This document shows, one piece after another, positions 55,224-62,561 of a stretch of 64,000 nucleotides of DNA. Numbering within the stretch: the first letter of the stretch is position 1; each line of letters begins with the position of its first letter. The stretch covers positions 186,001-250,000 of the forward strand of contig DASXVJ010000001.1 of NCBI GenBank assembly GCA_036504335.1, written 5' to 3'. The position numbers and the translations under genes are program-made. Source of the DNA: Fen-183 sp036504335. GTDB taxonomy: Bacteria; Acidobacteriota; Thermoanaerobaculia; UBA5066. The notes beneath the pieces were generated by a model that saw only the letters and a list, made by a program, of their open reading frames with translations, made no database searches and was not told the origin of the DNA.

Positions 55224-55571
55224 ATGAGAACCTGCATCCGTTTCTTCGCGGCCACCCTCCTCCTCGCCCTTTCCTCCGTCCTGTTCGCGGGCGCGCTGCC
55301 GAACCTCCCGAAGGACAAGGCGCTCCCGCAGGGCGATGGCAGCCCCGGAGTCGTGGCCTTCCGCCACGACTCGCACGTCGACGCCTCGCGTCCCGACTGC
55401 ACGACCTGTCACCCGACGCTCTTCCCCATCGTCAAACGCACCGCCTCTTCGGCCGCCCCAGCCGCGATCCGCCACGCCGACATGGAAAAGGGCAAGAGCT
55501 GCGGCTCCTGCCACGACGGCAAGAGCGCCCACGGCCTCGACGACTGCGGAACGTGCCACAAGGCCAAGTGA
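55224..55571 (+). CDS. Trihaem cytochrome c, c7/c3 type, exported
   Basis: 115 residues with a signal peptide ending near LFAGA. Three haem-c sites: CTTCH, CGSCH and CGTCH. Histidines in AFRHDSHVDA and AIRHADM are placed as distal ligands, the pattern of cytochrome c7 and short c3 proteins with bis-His haems. Probably accepts electrons from the Fe-S/NrfD pair on the outside of the inner membrane. GGAGGA precedes the ATG, 10 bases after the GcvH-like gene. Confidence 0.92.
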   Translation: MRTCIRFFAATLLLALSSVLFAGALPNLPKDKALPQGDGSPGVVAFRHDSHVDASRPDCTTCHPTLFPIVKRTASSAAPAAIRHADMEKGKSCGSCHDGKSAHGLDDCGTCHKAK

Positions 55572-55579
55572 GGTGACCT

Positions 55580-56278
55580 ATGACGCCTCTTGAGTTCCTC
55601 CAGCTCGCCGGCATCTTCCTCGCCGGCCTCGTCGTCCGCGCTCTCGCCTTCACTCTCGTCCTCGCGATCTGCGCGCTGCCGATCCTGGCGGCGTGGGCGC
55701 TCTGGCGCTCCTGGCAGAAGCTGCGGGACCGGCGGGTCGGCCTCGTGGACATCGGAGGGCTCGAGCTCGCCGAGGCCCACTACTACGCACCCGGCCACAC
55801 GTGGCTCGCGCGCCGGACGCGCGGCACGGTGCGCGTCGGGCTCGACGAGCTCGCGGGCCGGCTCCTCCACGGGCCGACCGGCGTCACGCTCCCGAGGCCG
55901 GGGTCCATCCTCGCCGCCGGCCTCCCCGCCGCCACCGTGAACTGCCGCGGCCGCTCCGCCGCGATCCCGGCGCCCATCTCGGGCACCGTCGTCGCGATCA
56001 ACCCCGCCGTCGTCCGGGACCCCTCCCTCCTCGAGGAGTCGCGCTACCGGGACGGCTGGCTTTTCGCGATGAAGCCCGCGACGGCCGCGTTCCTGACGCT
56101 CCCAACCGGCGACACGGCCCGCGCCTGGTTCGAGGACGAGACGGCGCGCTTCTCGCACGCCCTCGAGACCGAGCTCGGCCTCCTCGCCGCCGACGGCGGC
56201 GAGCTCGTGGTCGAGGCGCCCGCGCTGCTCTCCGAAGAGAAGTGGCAGCGCCTCGTCTCGGAGTTCCTGAAGGGCTGA
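55580..56278 (+). CDS. Membrane-anchored GcvH-like protein 2, lipoyl lysine absent
   Basis: 232 residues. One long N-terminal membrane segment (about 10-42) is followed by an H-protein-like domain: HTWLARRTRGTVRVGLDELAGRLLHGPTGVTLPRPG, IPAPISGTVVAINPAV and YRDGWLFAMKP. The stretch that should hold the lipoyl lysine reads NCRGRSAAIPAP, with Arg and no Lys. The C-terminal segment (FSHALETELGLLAADGGELV) is shared with GcvH-like protein 1, so they are diverged duplicates. It starts 8 bases after the trihaem cytochrome stop. Confidence 0.78.
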   Translation: MTPLEFLQLAGIFLAGLVVRALAFTLVLAICALPILAAWALWRSWQKLRDRRVGLVDIGGLELAEAHYYAPGHTWLARRTRGTVRVGLDELAGRLLHGPTGVTLPRPGSILAAGLPAATVNCRGRSAAIPAPISGTVVAINPAVVRDPSLLEESRYRDGWLFAMKPATAAFLTLPTGDTARAWFEDETARFSHALETELGLLAADGGELVVEAPALLSEEKWQRLVSEFLKG

Positions 56279-56282
56279 GCGT

Positions 56283-56732
56283 TCAGCGCTTGCCGAAGAG
56301 GCTGTCGAAGGCCGACCGCGCGCCGTCGGGCGTGTCGGCGGCCTTCGTGCCCGTGAGGTCCATGCTCACGACGGGCGCGTAGAACGTGCAGTCGTTCGCC
56401 CTCGACTTCGCCGGGATCGCGACCGGGACCGGCTGGCGGCACTGGGCGGGGGCCGCCCCGTCGAAGTGGCGGCACTGGCTGCACGCGTGGAGCGCGGCCC
56501 CGCACTTCCGGCAGGCCGACGCCTTCGTCACCTCGGCGTCGTTCTTCTCGCCGCAGGCCTTGCAGCGGAAGACCTCGTCGCGGTGGGGGTCGGCGCCGCG
56601 TCCGCGGGGCGCGCCTTCCATGCGGGCGGGGCGGTCCGGGGAGAACCCGCCGCCCCCGCCGGCGCCGCCTCCGGAGCCGCCCGTGCGCGCCCCGTCCTGA
56701 TAGCCCTTCGAGCGGTACTTGCGGTCACCCAT
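56283..56732 (-). CDS. Zinc-ribbon protein with glycine-rich N-terminus
   Basis: 149 residues from the ATG at 56732. A Gly-rich, flexible N-terminal 45 residues precede CKACGEKND...CRKCGAALHACSQCRHFDGAAPAQC...NDC, enough cysteines for two zinc sites. The GDRKYRSKGYQDG opening is basic. A TAGAAT box lies 7 bases before this ATG. The in-frame ATG at 56741 would be only one base from the box. Function unknown. It is convergent with the GcvH-like gene 2. Confidence 0.65.
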   Translation of the reverse strand: MGDRKYRSKGYQDGARTGGSGGGAGGGGGFSPDRPARMEGAPRGRGADPHRDEVFRCKACGEKNDAEVTKASACRKCGAALHACSQCRHFDGAAPAQCRQPVPVAIPAKSRANDCTFYAPVVSMDLTGTKAADTPDGARSAFDSLFGKR

Positions 56733-56739
56733 CCGCATC

Positions 56740-56745
56740 ATTCTA
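56740..56745 (-). promoter_or_regulatory. -10 box TAGAAT, leaderless type, selects start at 56732
   Basis: Minus-strand TAGAAT ends 7 bases before the ATG at 56732. A plus-strand TAGAAT at 56765-56770 faces the other way, toward the membrane protein at 56789. Confidence 0.45.
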
Positions 56746-56788
56746 CGGTCCGGCGCGCGAGCCGTAGAATCCTCCGCCGAGGTACTCC

Positions 56789-57151
56789 ATGAGACTCCTC
56801 CTTCGCATCCTCATCAACGCGGCGGCCCTGTGGGTCGCGGCGTCGGTCGTGGACGGCATCCACGCGGGCGGGGTGGGCTCCATCCTCGCGGTCGCGGTCG
56901 TTTTCGGCGTCGTGAACGCGCTCGTGCGCCCGCTGCTGAAGCTCCTGAGCTGCCCGATCATCTTCCTGACGCTCGGTCTCTTCACCCTCGTCCTCAACGC
57001 GCTCATGCTCATGCTCACGGCGTGGGTCGGCAAGCAGCTCGGGATCGACTTCACGGTCGCCGGGTTCTGGCCCTCCGCCTTCCTGGGCGCGCTCATCGTC
57101 ACCATCGTCTCGACGGTCCTGTCCTGGTTCATCCCGGACAAGGCCGCGTGA
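56789..57151 (+). CDS. Phage-holin family 4 / YvlD-like membrane protein
   Basis: 120 residues with four hydrophobic segments: LLRILINAAALWVAASVV, ILAVAVVFGVVNALVRPLLKLL, IIFLTLGLFTLVLNALMLML and FLGALIVTIVSTVLSWFI. The pattern FGVVNALVRPLLKLLSCPIIFLTLGLFTLVLNA is the signature of the PF04020 family. Despite the family name these are host genes with no known lysis role. Confidence 0.85.
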   Translation: MRLLLRILINAAALWVAASVVDGIHAGGVGSILAVAVVFGVVNALVRPLLKLLSCPIIFLTLGLFTLVLNALMLMLTAWVGKQLGIDFTVAGFWPSAFLGALIVTIVSTVLSWFIPDKAA

Positions 57152-57180
57152 ACCAACACCCGAAAAGGAGCTCTTTCCCC

Positions 57181-58029
57181 ATGCGCGTTCCGGTCACACT
57201 GATGGCTTTCGTTCTCCTCGCGGGCTGCGGCAAGCAGCAGCCCACGCTCGACGTGAAGACCGCGGCCCCCGCGACCGCCCCCGCGGCGTCCTCGTCCGCC
57301 CCCGCATCCGGCGTCGTGCCCGCCGCGCCCGAGGCGGCGCTCGTCACCGTCTCCGGCACCGTCCTCGAGACGATGGACGCGGCCGAGTACACCTACATGC
57401 GCCTCAAGACCGCCTCCGGCGAGACGTGGGCCGCGATCAACAAGACGAAGATCGCCAAGGGCGACGCCGTCACGGTCACGAACGCGATGGTGATGGACGG
57501 CTTCCAGAGCAAGACGCTCAATCGCACGTTCGACCACATCCTCTTCGGCGTGCTCGCGACGCCCGGCGCCCCCGCCCCCGCGGCGGCCGCGGCTCCGCCC
57601 GCGCCGATGGCGTCCGGCCACCAGCCGGCGGCCGCGCCCCCGACGCAGGAGCAGATGGCCGCCCAGCACGGGCAGGCGGCCGGGGGCCCCGCGGACGCGC
57701 CCGACGTGAAGGTCCCGAAGGCCGAAGGCTCGAACGCCAAGACGGTCGCGGAGCTCTGGGCGCAGCGCGCTTCGCTCAAGGGCAAGGACGTGGCCGTGAA
57801 GGCCAAGGTCGTCAAGGTCACGAACGGCGTCATGGGGAAGAACTGGCTCCACGTGCGCGACGGCTCCGGCTCGAAGGCCGCGAAGGACAACGACCTCACG
57901 GTCACGACCGACGTGGTCGCGAAGTTGGGCGACGTCGTGACCGTGAACGGCACGGTCTCCGTCGACAAGGACTTCGGAGCCGGCTACGCGTACCCCGTCA
58001 TCATCGAGAACGCGAAGCTGACGAAATAA
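57181..58029 (+). CDS. NrfJ-like lipoprotein with two OB-like domains
   Basis: 282 residues with lipobox LLAGC (Cys15) and an Ala/Pro/Ser linker. Two related domains follow: VSGTVLETMDAAEYTYMRLKTASGETWAAINKT...SKTLNRTFDHILFG (about 58-122), and KGKDVAVKAKVVKVTNGVMGKNWLHVRDGSG...VTVNGTVSVDKDFGAGYAYPVIIENA (about 200-282). The first has the SKTLNRTFD motif I associate with NrfJ-type proteins found near cytochrome genes. Cellular role unknown. A terminator follows. Confidence 0.72.
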   Translation: MRVPVTLMAFVLLAGCGKQQPTLDVKTAAPATAPAASSSAPASGVVPAAPEAALVTVSGTVLETMDAAEYTYMRLKTASGETWAAINKTKIAKGDAVTVTNAMVMDGFQSKTLNRTFDHILFGVLATPGAPAPAAAAAPPAPMASGHQPAAAPPTQEQMAAQHGQAAGGPADAPDVKVPKAEGSNAKTVAELWAQRASLKGKDVAVKAKVVKVTNGVMGKNWLHVRDGSGSKAAKDNDLTVTTDVVAKLGDVVTVNGTVSVDKDFGAGYAYPVIIENAKLTK

Positions 58030-58055
58030 GTCCCGGGGCATCCGTCTCCGGTTCA

Positions 58056-58079
58056 GGGGCCCGCATCCGGGCCCCTTTT
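58056..58079 (+). terminator. Rho-independent terminator after the NrfJ-like gene
   Basis: Perfect 8-bp stem GGGGCCCG/CGGGCCCC (58056-58063, 58068-58075) with a CATC loop, then TTTTCTTT. Confidence 0.92.
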
Positions 58080-58308
58080 CTTTGATGACACAATCGAAGA
58101 AATAGAGCTGTATCAATGCGATGCGGTTGAGCGCCAGCCAGCGGTTGAGACTCACGCGCAACCATTGCAGCTAAGGCTCTTAGAGCATTTGCCTCAGGCG
58201 GTTCCCGGGCCCGGGACCTACCGTTCGTCTTGTGAATAAAGGGACAAGGTGGCTCTTCCGCGCGCTCCGCGGGAGGAGTCAAGCCGCCCCAGAAGGAGAG
58301 TCCACCCG
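58080..58308. repeat. Repeat-rich regulatory gap before the octahaem cytochrome
   Basis: This 229-base gap is AT-richer at its left end and holds a direct repeat GCGGTTGAG (58123-58131 and 58141-58149, 18 bases apart), an inverted partner GCGCAACC nearby, a GCTCT-T-AGAGC palindrome (58176-58186) and a strong TCCCGGGCCCGGGA hairpin (58203-58216). No T-run follows the last one. No clear promoter was fixed. The layout looks like a regulator-binding region, but nothing identifies the regulator. Confidence 0.4.
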
Positions 58309-60069
58309 ATGAAACATCTCCGCCTGTTCATGGTCTTGCCGGCCCTTTTGGCGCTGCCGCTCGCTGCGGCGGACATCAGGCCGGTCGCGGCGCACCCGCT
58401 CACTCCGGCCGCCGCCGCGCGCCCGTCCTCGCTCGCGCAGGTGCTCGCGAGCTACTACTCGGCCCAGGAGCTGGCCCAGAACGTCTACCTCGGCTCCGAG
58501 TTCTGCCTCGCCTGCCACAAGGACAAGGACACGTTCCGGGACACGCAGCACGCGTTTGCCCTCGTCCAGCCGCGCACGCAGAATTCGATGATCGCCAGGA
58601 AGGGCGTCGTTGCCGACATGAACAAGAACGGCAAGGACGACTTCGTGGACGCGTTGGACTTCAACACGGTCTCGTCCAACTTCGACAAGTACAAGCCGAA
58701 CGCGCCGAAGCTCTCGGTCGAGAACGGGACGTACTTCATCCAGATCGGCCCGACGAAGATGAAGGTCGTCGCGATCCGCCAGTGGGTGGAAGCCGACCGC
58801 ACCTGGCTCCAGCGCTTCATCGTGAAGATCCCGGCCTCGGACGGCGTGAACGGCTACAGCCGCGGGAACTACGTGAGCGGCATCCTCTTCCGCGGCTCCA
58901 CGGGGCAGTGGGAATCGGACGGCATCGAGTCCATGTACGACGCGAGCGGCCAGCCGAAGCTCCCGACGCTCCCGACGATCGCGCAGATCGTGGCGGCGCC
59001 CGCGGGCGGCAGCTTCGAGACGTGTGCGGGCTGCCACACGACGGGCATCCGCAACTACCAGAAGGTGCAGGGCGAGTGGGTCATGTCGCCCTACGTCGCG
59101 ACGCTCTACAACGCGGACGACCCGGCCTACTTCGACTACAACGGCGACGGCAACATGGAGACGATGAACATCGGCTGCGAGGCCTGCCACGGCCCCGGCG
59201 CGAACCACGTCCTCAACACGGCCGACAAAACGAGGATCGTGAACCCGTCGCGGCTCACCGCCGCGCAGCAGCTCGACGTCTGCGGGCAGTGCCACTCGCG
59301 GCTGAAGTCCCTCCCGAACAAGACGTTCTCGTTCCCCTACAACGACCAGACGATGACGCAGTGGACGCCGGGCACGGACATGGCGCCGTTCTACGCGAAC
59401 CTCGCCACGTCGTACTGGCCGGACGGCAAGACGCCGAAGTCCACGCACATGGAGTTTCTCGCCGTCAAGACCTCCCTCCACCACACGAACCCCTACGAGC
59501 AGCTCACCTGCAGCGAGTGCCACGACCCCCACAAAGCGACGGGGGCCGGTCAGCTCGTCGCGTCGCGCGTGAACGGAAAGACGACGATCAAGACGTCGGC
59601 GGAGGACAACACGCTCTGCCTGTCCTGCCACGCGACGCACGGCCCGTTCGCCTCGGTCACGGTCGCGATGGTCGCCGACTACGCGAAGAACGAGGAAGCG
59701 ATCGGCAAGGCCGTCGCGTCGCACGCGCACCACCCGTACGCGCCCGAACGGATCATGGGCCTCGGCCGCTGCATCGAGTGCCACATGCCGACCGCGGGCC
59801 TCGCCCCCGGCAACGCGACGGGCGAGTACACGGTCCGCTCGCACTACTTCCAGGCGACGGCGCCCGAGCTGACGCTCAAGTACCAGGACAAGGGCGGCAT
59901 GCCGAACTCCTGCGGCGTCACCTGCCACCAGTCGAAGGTGAATGTCTTCAAGCTCGGGATGGATCCGACGCCGACCGTCTGGAACAGCGACTACGACAAG
60001 GCGCTCGCGGCGGCCCTCCAGAAGTACTACGGCCCCGGCGGGACGTGGTGGAACACGACGCCGAAGTGA
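58309..60069 (+). CDS. Octahaem cytochrome c with one CX3CH site and calcium-type loops
   Basis: 586 residues with a signal peptide (to about residue 21). Seven CXXCH sites begin at Cys66, 239, 290, 325, 401, 437 and 488, and an eighth, expanded site CGVTCH (535-540). Two EF-hand-like loops stand out, DMNKNGKDDF (103-112) and DYNGDGNMET (277-286). Extra histidines (SHAHHPYAPERI, RSHYFQA) can serve as axial ligands. It is not NrfA (no CXXCK). It belongs to the broad multihaem c554/NrfA/HAO-related world, with the exact reaction unknown. AGAAGGAGAG precedes the ATG. Confidence 0.85.
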   Translation: MKHLRLFMVLPALLALPLAAADIRPVAAHPLTPAAAARPSSLAQVLASYYSAQELAQNVYLGSEFCLACHKDKDTFRDTQHAFALVQPRTQNSMIARKGVVADMNKNGKDDFVDALDFNTVSSNFDKYKPNAPKLSVENGTYFIQIGPTKMKVVAIRQWVEADRTWLQRFIVKIPASDGVNGYSRGNYVSGILFRGSTGQWESDGIESMYDASGQPKLPTLPTIAQIVAAPAGGSFETCAGCHTTGIRNYQKVQGEWVMSPYVATLYNADDPAYFDYNGDGNMETMNIGCEACHGPGANHVLNTADKTRIVNPSRLTAAQQLDVCGQCHSRLKSLPNKTFSFPYNDQTMTQWTPGTDMAPFYANLATSYWPDGKTPKSTHMEFLAVKTSLHHTNPYEQLTCSECHDPHKATGAGQLVASRVNGKTTIKTSAEDNTLCLSCHATHGPFASVTVAMVADYAKNEEAIGKAVASHAHHPYAPERIMGLGRCIECHMPTAGLAPGNATGEYTVRSHYFQATAPELTLKYQDKGGMPNSCGVTCHQSKVNVFKLGMDPTPTVWNSDYDKALAAALQKYYGPGGTWWNTTPK

Positions 60070-60104
60070 CCCGCCTTGACGAAGGGAGTAATCTCCTTTT
60101 CTCG

Positions 60105-60182
60105 ATGAACGCGCCGTTCGCCGCCGCCGCCGTCTTTGCCGGGTATTTCTATACGCCGGTCAGGAGGGGCTCGGCCGAATAA
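60105..60182 (+). CDS. Phe/Tyr-rich leader peptide upstream of the aromatic biosynthesis gene
   Basis: 25 codons encoding MNAPFAAAAVFAGYFYTPVRRGSAE. Five of the first 16 residues are Phe or Tyr, with Tyr-Phe-Tyr at codons 14-16 (60144-60152). Three of the five use TTT or TAT, which are rare in this GC-rich sequence. A TAATCT box at 60089-60094 lies 10 bases upstream. The peptide ends 28 bases before a strong terminator that precedes the DAHP synthase fusion gene, the layout of ribosome-mediated attenuation. Confidence 0.6.
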   Translation: MNAPFAAAAVFAGYFYTPVRRGSAE

Positions 60183-60246
60183 GCCGCGCAGAAACCCGGG
60201 TGATCCCCGAGGCCCCCCTCCGGATAAAGACGGAGGGGGGCCTTTT
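60163..60246 (+). promoter_or_regulatory. Candidate attenuator: antiterminator and terminator before the aromatic gene
   Basis: The terminator stem GGCCCCCCTCCG (60211-60222) / CGGAGGGGGGCC (60231-60242) has 12 perfect pairs, a GATAAAGA loop and TTTT at 60243-60246. The 5' arm can pair instead with GGAGGGGCTCGG (60163-60174), inside the last codons of the leader peptide, through CCGAG and CCCCTCC with a three-base bulge. Ribosome position on the leader would choose between the two. It could also simply end the cytochrome transcript. Confidence 0.6.
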
Positions 60247-60265
60247 GCTTTTGAAGGAGGCCTCC

Positions 60266-62155
60266 ATGGACGGATCGATTCCCGAAGGCGCCACGCCGGA
60301 CGTCCCGACGCCGCGCGCCGGTTACCAGGGCGAGCCCGGCTCGTTCTCGGCGCGCGCGGCCGCACGCGCGGGCCGACCCGTCGCGCACGCTACATTCGAC
60401 CGCGTCCTCAAGGCGCTCCTCGGAGGCGAGGTGGACGTCGCCGTGCTCCCCGCGGCCACGCACGGTGCGGGCCCAGTCGTCGAGCCGCTCGAGGCGCTCG
60501 CTCGCGTCCTCGAGGGCGGCGGCGTCTCCCTCGAGGTCCGGGACGAGATCGCGATCCCGGTCCGCCTCGTCCTCGCGGCGCCGCCGGGGGTCTCCGAGGC
60601 GGACGTGAAGGAGATCCACTCCCAGCCGCCGGTCCTGCGCCAGTGCACCGGGCTCCTCGCGCGCCGGGACGCCGTGCCCGTCGAGACGCACGACACGGCG
60701 TTCGCGGCCCGGCGCGTGGCCGAGCTGGGCGGACCGCGTGCGGCCGTGTGCTCGGAGGAGGCCGCGCTGGAGGCGGGCCTCGTGGTCCTCGAAGAGGACG
60801 TCTCGGACGTCAAGCCGAACGCGACGCGCTTCTGGACGGTGGCGCGCCGCTCGGACGCCGAACCGACGGTGCGCGCGCTCTTCTTCTCCGGCGCGCGCCT
60901 CGCGGCGGCCCTGCACGACGCCGGCGCCGAGATCCTCATGCTCGCCGGCCGGCCGGGCGCGGCCGTGGGCGGTTTCGCGACCGTCCCCGCTTCGGCGCTC
61001 GCGAAGGCGGCGGGCCTCGCGGCGAAGGCGGGGGAGACGCTCGTCTGGCTCGGGCCCGCGCCCGACCACGTCCCGCCGCCGCGCCTCAAGGAGGCTCCGC
61101 GCGCGACAGAGGCGAAAGAGCCGACCGTCGTCACCGCCGGCGTCTTCGCGGTCGGCGGAGGACGGCGCGCCGTGATCGCCGGCCCGTGCGCGGTCGAGTC
61201 GCCCGAGCAGGTGATGCGCCTCGCCAAAGCGGTCGCACGCGCGGGCGCGACCGCGCTGAGGGGCGGCGTCTTCAAGCCGCGCACCTCGCCGTCGGCCTTC
61301 CAGGGGCACGGCCTCGAAGCGTTGCGCTGGCTGAAGGACGCGGGGGACGCCGTCGGACTACCGATCGTCACGGAGGTCATGGCCCCGGCTCAGGTCGAGC
61401 CCGTCGCGCGGCTCGCGGACGTCCTGCAGATCGGCGCGCGCAACTGCCAGAACTACGACCTTCTGAAGGAGGCCGGCGCCGCGGGGCGGCCCGTGATGCT
61501 CAAGCGCGGCTTCGGGACGACCGTCGAGGAATGGCTCTCGGCGGCCGAGTACATCCTCGCGGCGGGCTGCAGGGACGTGCTTCTCTGCGAGCGCGGAATC
61601 CGCACGTTCGAGCGCACCACGCGCGGCACGCTCGACCTCGGCGGTCTCCTCGCGGCGCGGTCGCTCACGCACCTCCCGCTCCTCGCGGACCCGTCGCACG
61701 CGGCAGGCCGGAAGGAGCTCGTGCCCGGCCTCGCGCGCGCGGCGTGGGGTGCGGGCGTCGACGGGCTCATGATCGAGGTCCACGACGCGCCCGAGTCCGC
61801 GCTCTGCGACGGGCCGCAGGCGCTCCTGCCCGACGACCTCGAGGCGCTCCTCGACGAGTTCGGCCTCCTGCCGGGGCGCACGGGCTCGGTCGAACGCGTG
61901 AGGCGCGCCATCGACTCCGTGGACGCGTCGATCGCCGCGCTCGCGGCGCGGCGCCTCGAGCTCTGCCGCCGCGTCGCGGAGGTGAAGAAGGCGACCGGCC
62001 GGCCGATCCGGGACGAGGCGCGCGAGGCGACCGTGCGCGCCCGCTTCGCCGAGAGCCTCGGGAAGGACGCGACGCAGGCGGCCGGCCTCGCGGACGCGCT
62101 CATCGCGCTCGGCCTCGAGGCCGAGGGATGGGAAGGCGACGCTACTCGCCGATGA
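60266..62155 (+). CDS. Trifunctional prephenate dehydratase - DAHP synthase - chorismate mutase
   Basis: 629 residues in three enzymes' order. Residues about 15-190: prephenate dehydratase (GYQGEPGSFSARAA, ILAAPPGVSEADVKEIHSQPPVLRQC, and the catalytic NATRFW). About 195-275: an ACT-like, degenerate segment (RALFFSGARLAAALHDAGAEILML). About 288-545: type I DAHP synthase (VIAGPCAVES, RGGVFKPRTSPSAFQG, QIGARNCQNYDLL, VMLKRGFG, CERGIRTFE, DPSHAAGRK). About 550-625: AroQ chorismate mutase (VERVRRAIDSVDASIAALAARRLELCRRVAEVK). AAGGAGG precedes the ATG, and a GTG at 60200 inside the attenuator is not used. It covers the first step of the shikimate pathway and two steps to phenylpyruvate. Confidence 0.92.
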   Translation: MDGSIPEGATPDVPTPRAGYQGEPGSFSARAAARAGRPVAHATFDRVLKALLGGEVDVAVLPAATHGAGPVVEPLEALARVLEGGGVSLEVRDEIAIPVRLVLAAPPGVSEADVKEIHSQPPVLRQCTGLLARRDAVPVETHDTAFAARRVAELGGPRAAVCSEEAALEAGLVVLEEDVSDVKPNATRFWTVARRSDAEPTVRALFFSGARLAAALHDAGAEILMLAGRPGAAVGGFATVPASALAKAAGLAAKAGETLVWLGPAPDHVPPPRLKEAPRATEAKEPTVVTAGVFAVGGGRRAVIAGPCAVESPEQVMRLAKAVARAGATALRGGVFKPRTSPSAFQGHGLEALRWLKDAGDAVGLPIVTEVMAPAQVEPVARLADVLQIGARNCQNYDLLKEAGAAGRPVMLKRGFGTTVEEWLSAAEYILAAGCRDVLLCERGIRTFERTTRGTLDLGGLLAARSLTHLPLLADPSHAAGRKELVPGLARAAWGAGVDGLMIEVHDAPESALCDGPQALLPDDLEALLDEFGLLPGRTGSVERVRRAIDSVDASIAALAARRLELCRRVAEVKKATGRPIRDEAREATVRARFAESLGKDATQAAGLADALIALGLEAEGWEGDATRR

Positions 62156-62561
62156 TCTTGATGAGGACGCGCTTCGGGCGGCGGCCGTCCCACTCGCCGT
62201 AGAAGATCCGCTCCCACGTGCCGAAGTCGAGGCGGCCGTTCGTGATCGCGACGACTGCCTCGCGGCCCATGAGCTGGCGCTTGACGTGCGCGTCCGCGTT
62301 GTCCTCGCCCGTGTCGTTGTGCCGCCACTGCCGGAGGGGCTCGTGCGGCGCGATCTCCTCGAAGAAGCGCGCGTAATCCGCGTGGAGGCCGCTTTCGTCG
62401 TCGTTCACGAAGACCGACGCCGTGATGTGCATCGGGTTCACGAGGCAGAGACCTTCCTTGACGCCGCTCTCCTTCACGGCGGCCTCGACCTCGGGCGTGA
62501 TGTTCACGAATCCGACGCGGGCCGGAACGTTCAGCGTGAGGACCTTGCGGTGGGACTTCAC
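62142..62561 (-). CDS. YjbQ/UPF0047 family protein
   Basis: 139 residues with the family motifs CLVNPMHITASVFVNDDESGLHADYARFFEEIAPH and the metal/active region WRHNDTGEDNADAHVKRQLMG, then TWERIFYGEWDGRRPKRVLIKI. YjbQ proteins have weak thiamine-phosphate synthase activity in vitro, and their true role is unsettled. The GTG overlaps the kinase-TPR stop (GTGA). The 3' end overlaps the convergent aromatic gene by 14 bases. Confidence 0.9.
   Translation of the reverse strand: MKSHRKVLTLNVPARVGFVNITPEVEAAVKESGVKEGLCLVNPMHITASVFVNDDESGLHADYARFFEEIAPHEPLRQWRHNDTGEDNADAHVKRQLMGREAVVAITNGRLDFGTWERIFYGEWDGRRPKRVLIKIIGE

Noticed and set aside
54548..56278. Glycine cleavage system H protein as literal annotation of the two GcvH-like genes
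   Set aside because: No gcvT, gcvP or lipoate ligase nearby, both proteins are membrane-anchored with an extra C-terminal region, and one lacks the lipoyl lysine.
56789..57151. Phage holin as a sign of a prophage
   Set aside because: PF04020 members are common chromosomal genes. No other phage gene is present in the window.
58248..58261. GG-N10-GC upstream of the octahaem cytochrome as a second sigma-54 promoter
   Set aside because: Spacing fits, but the flanking bases do not match TGGCAC or TTGC. In GC-rich DNA a bare GG-N10-GC is expected by chance.
60200..60265. GTG at 60200 as start of the PDT-DAHPS-CM gene
   Set aside because: It would lie in the terminator stem region and add 22 residues of no family similarity. 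The ATG at 60266 has AAGGAGG at proper distance.
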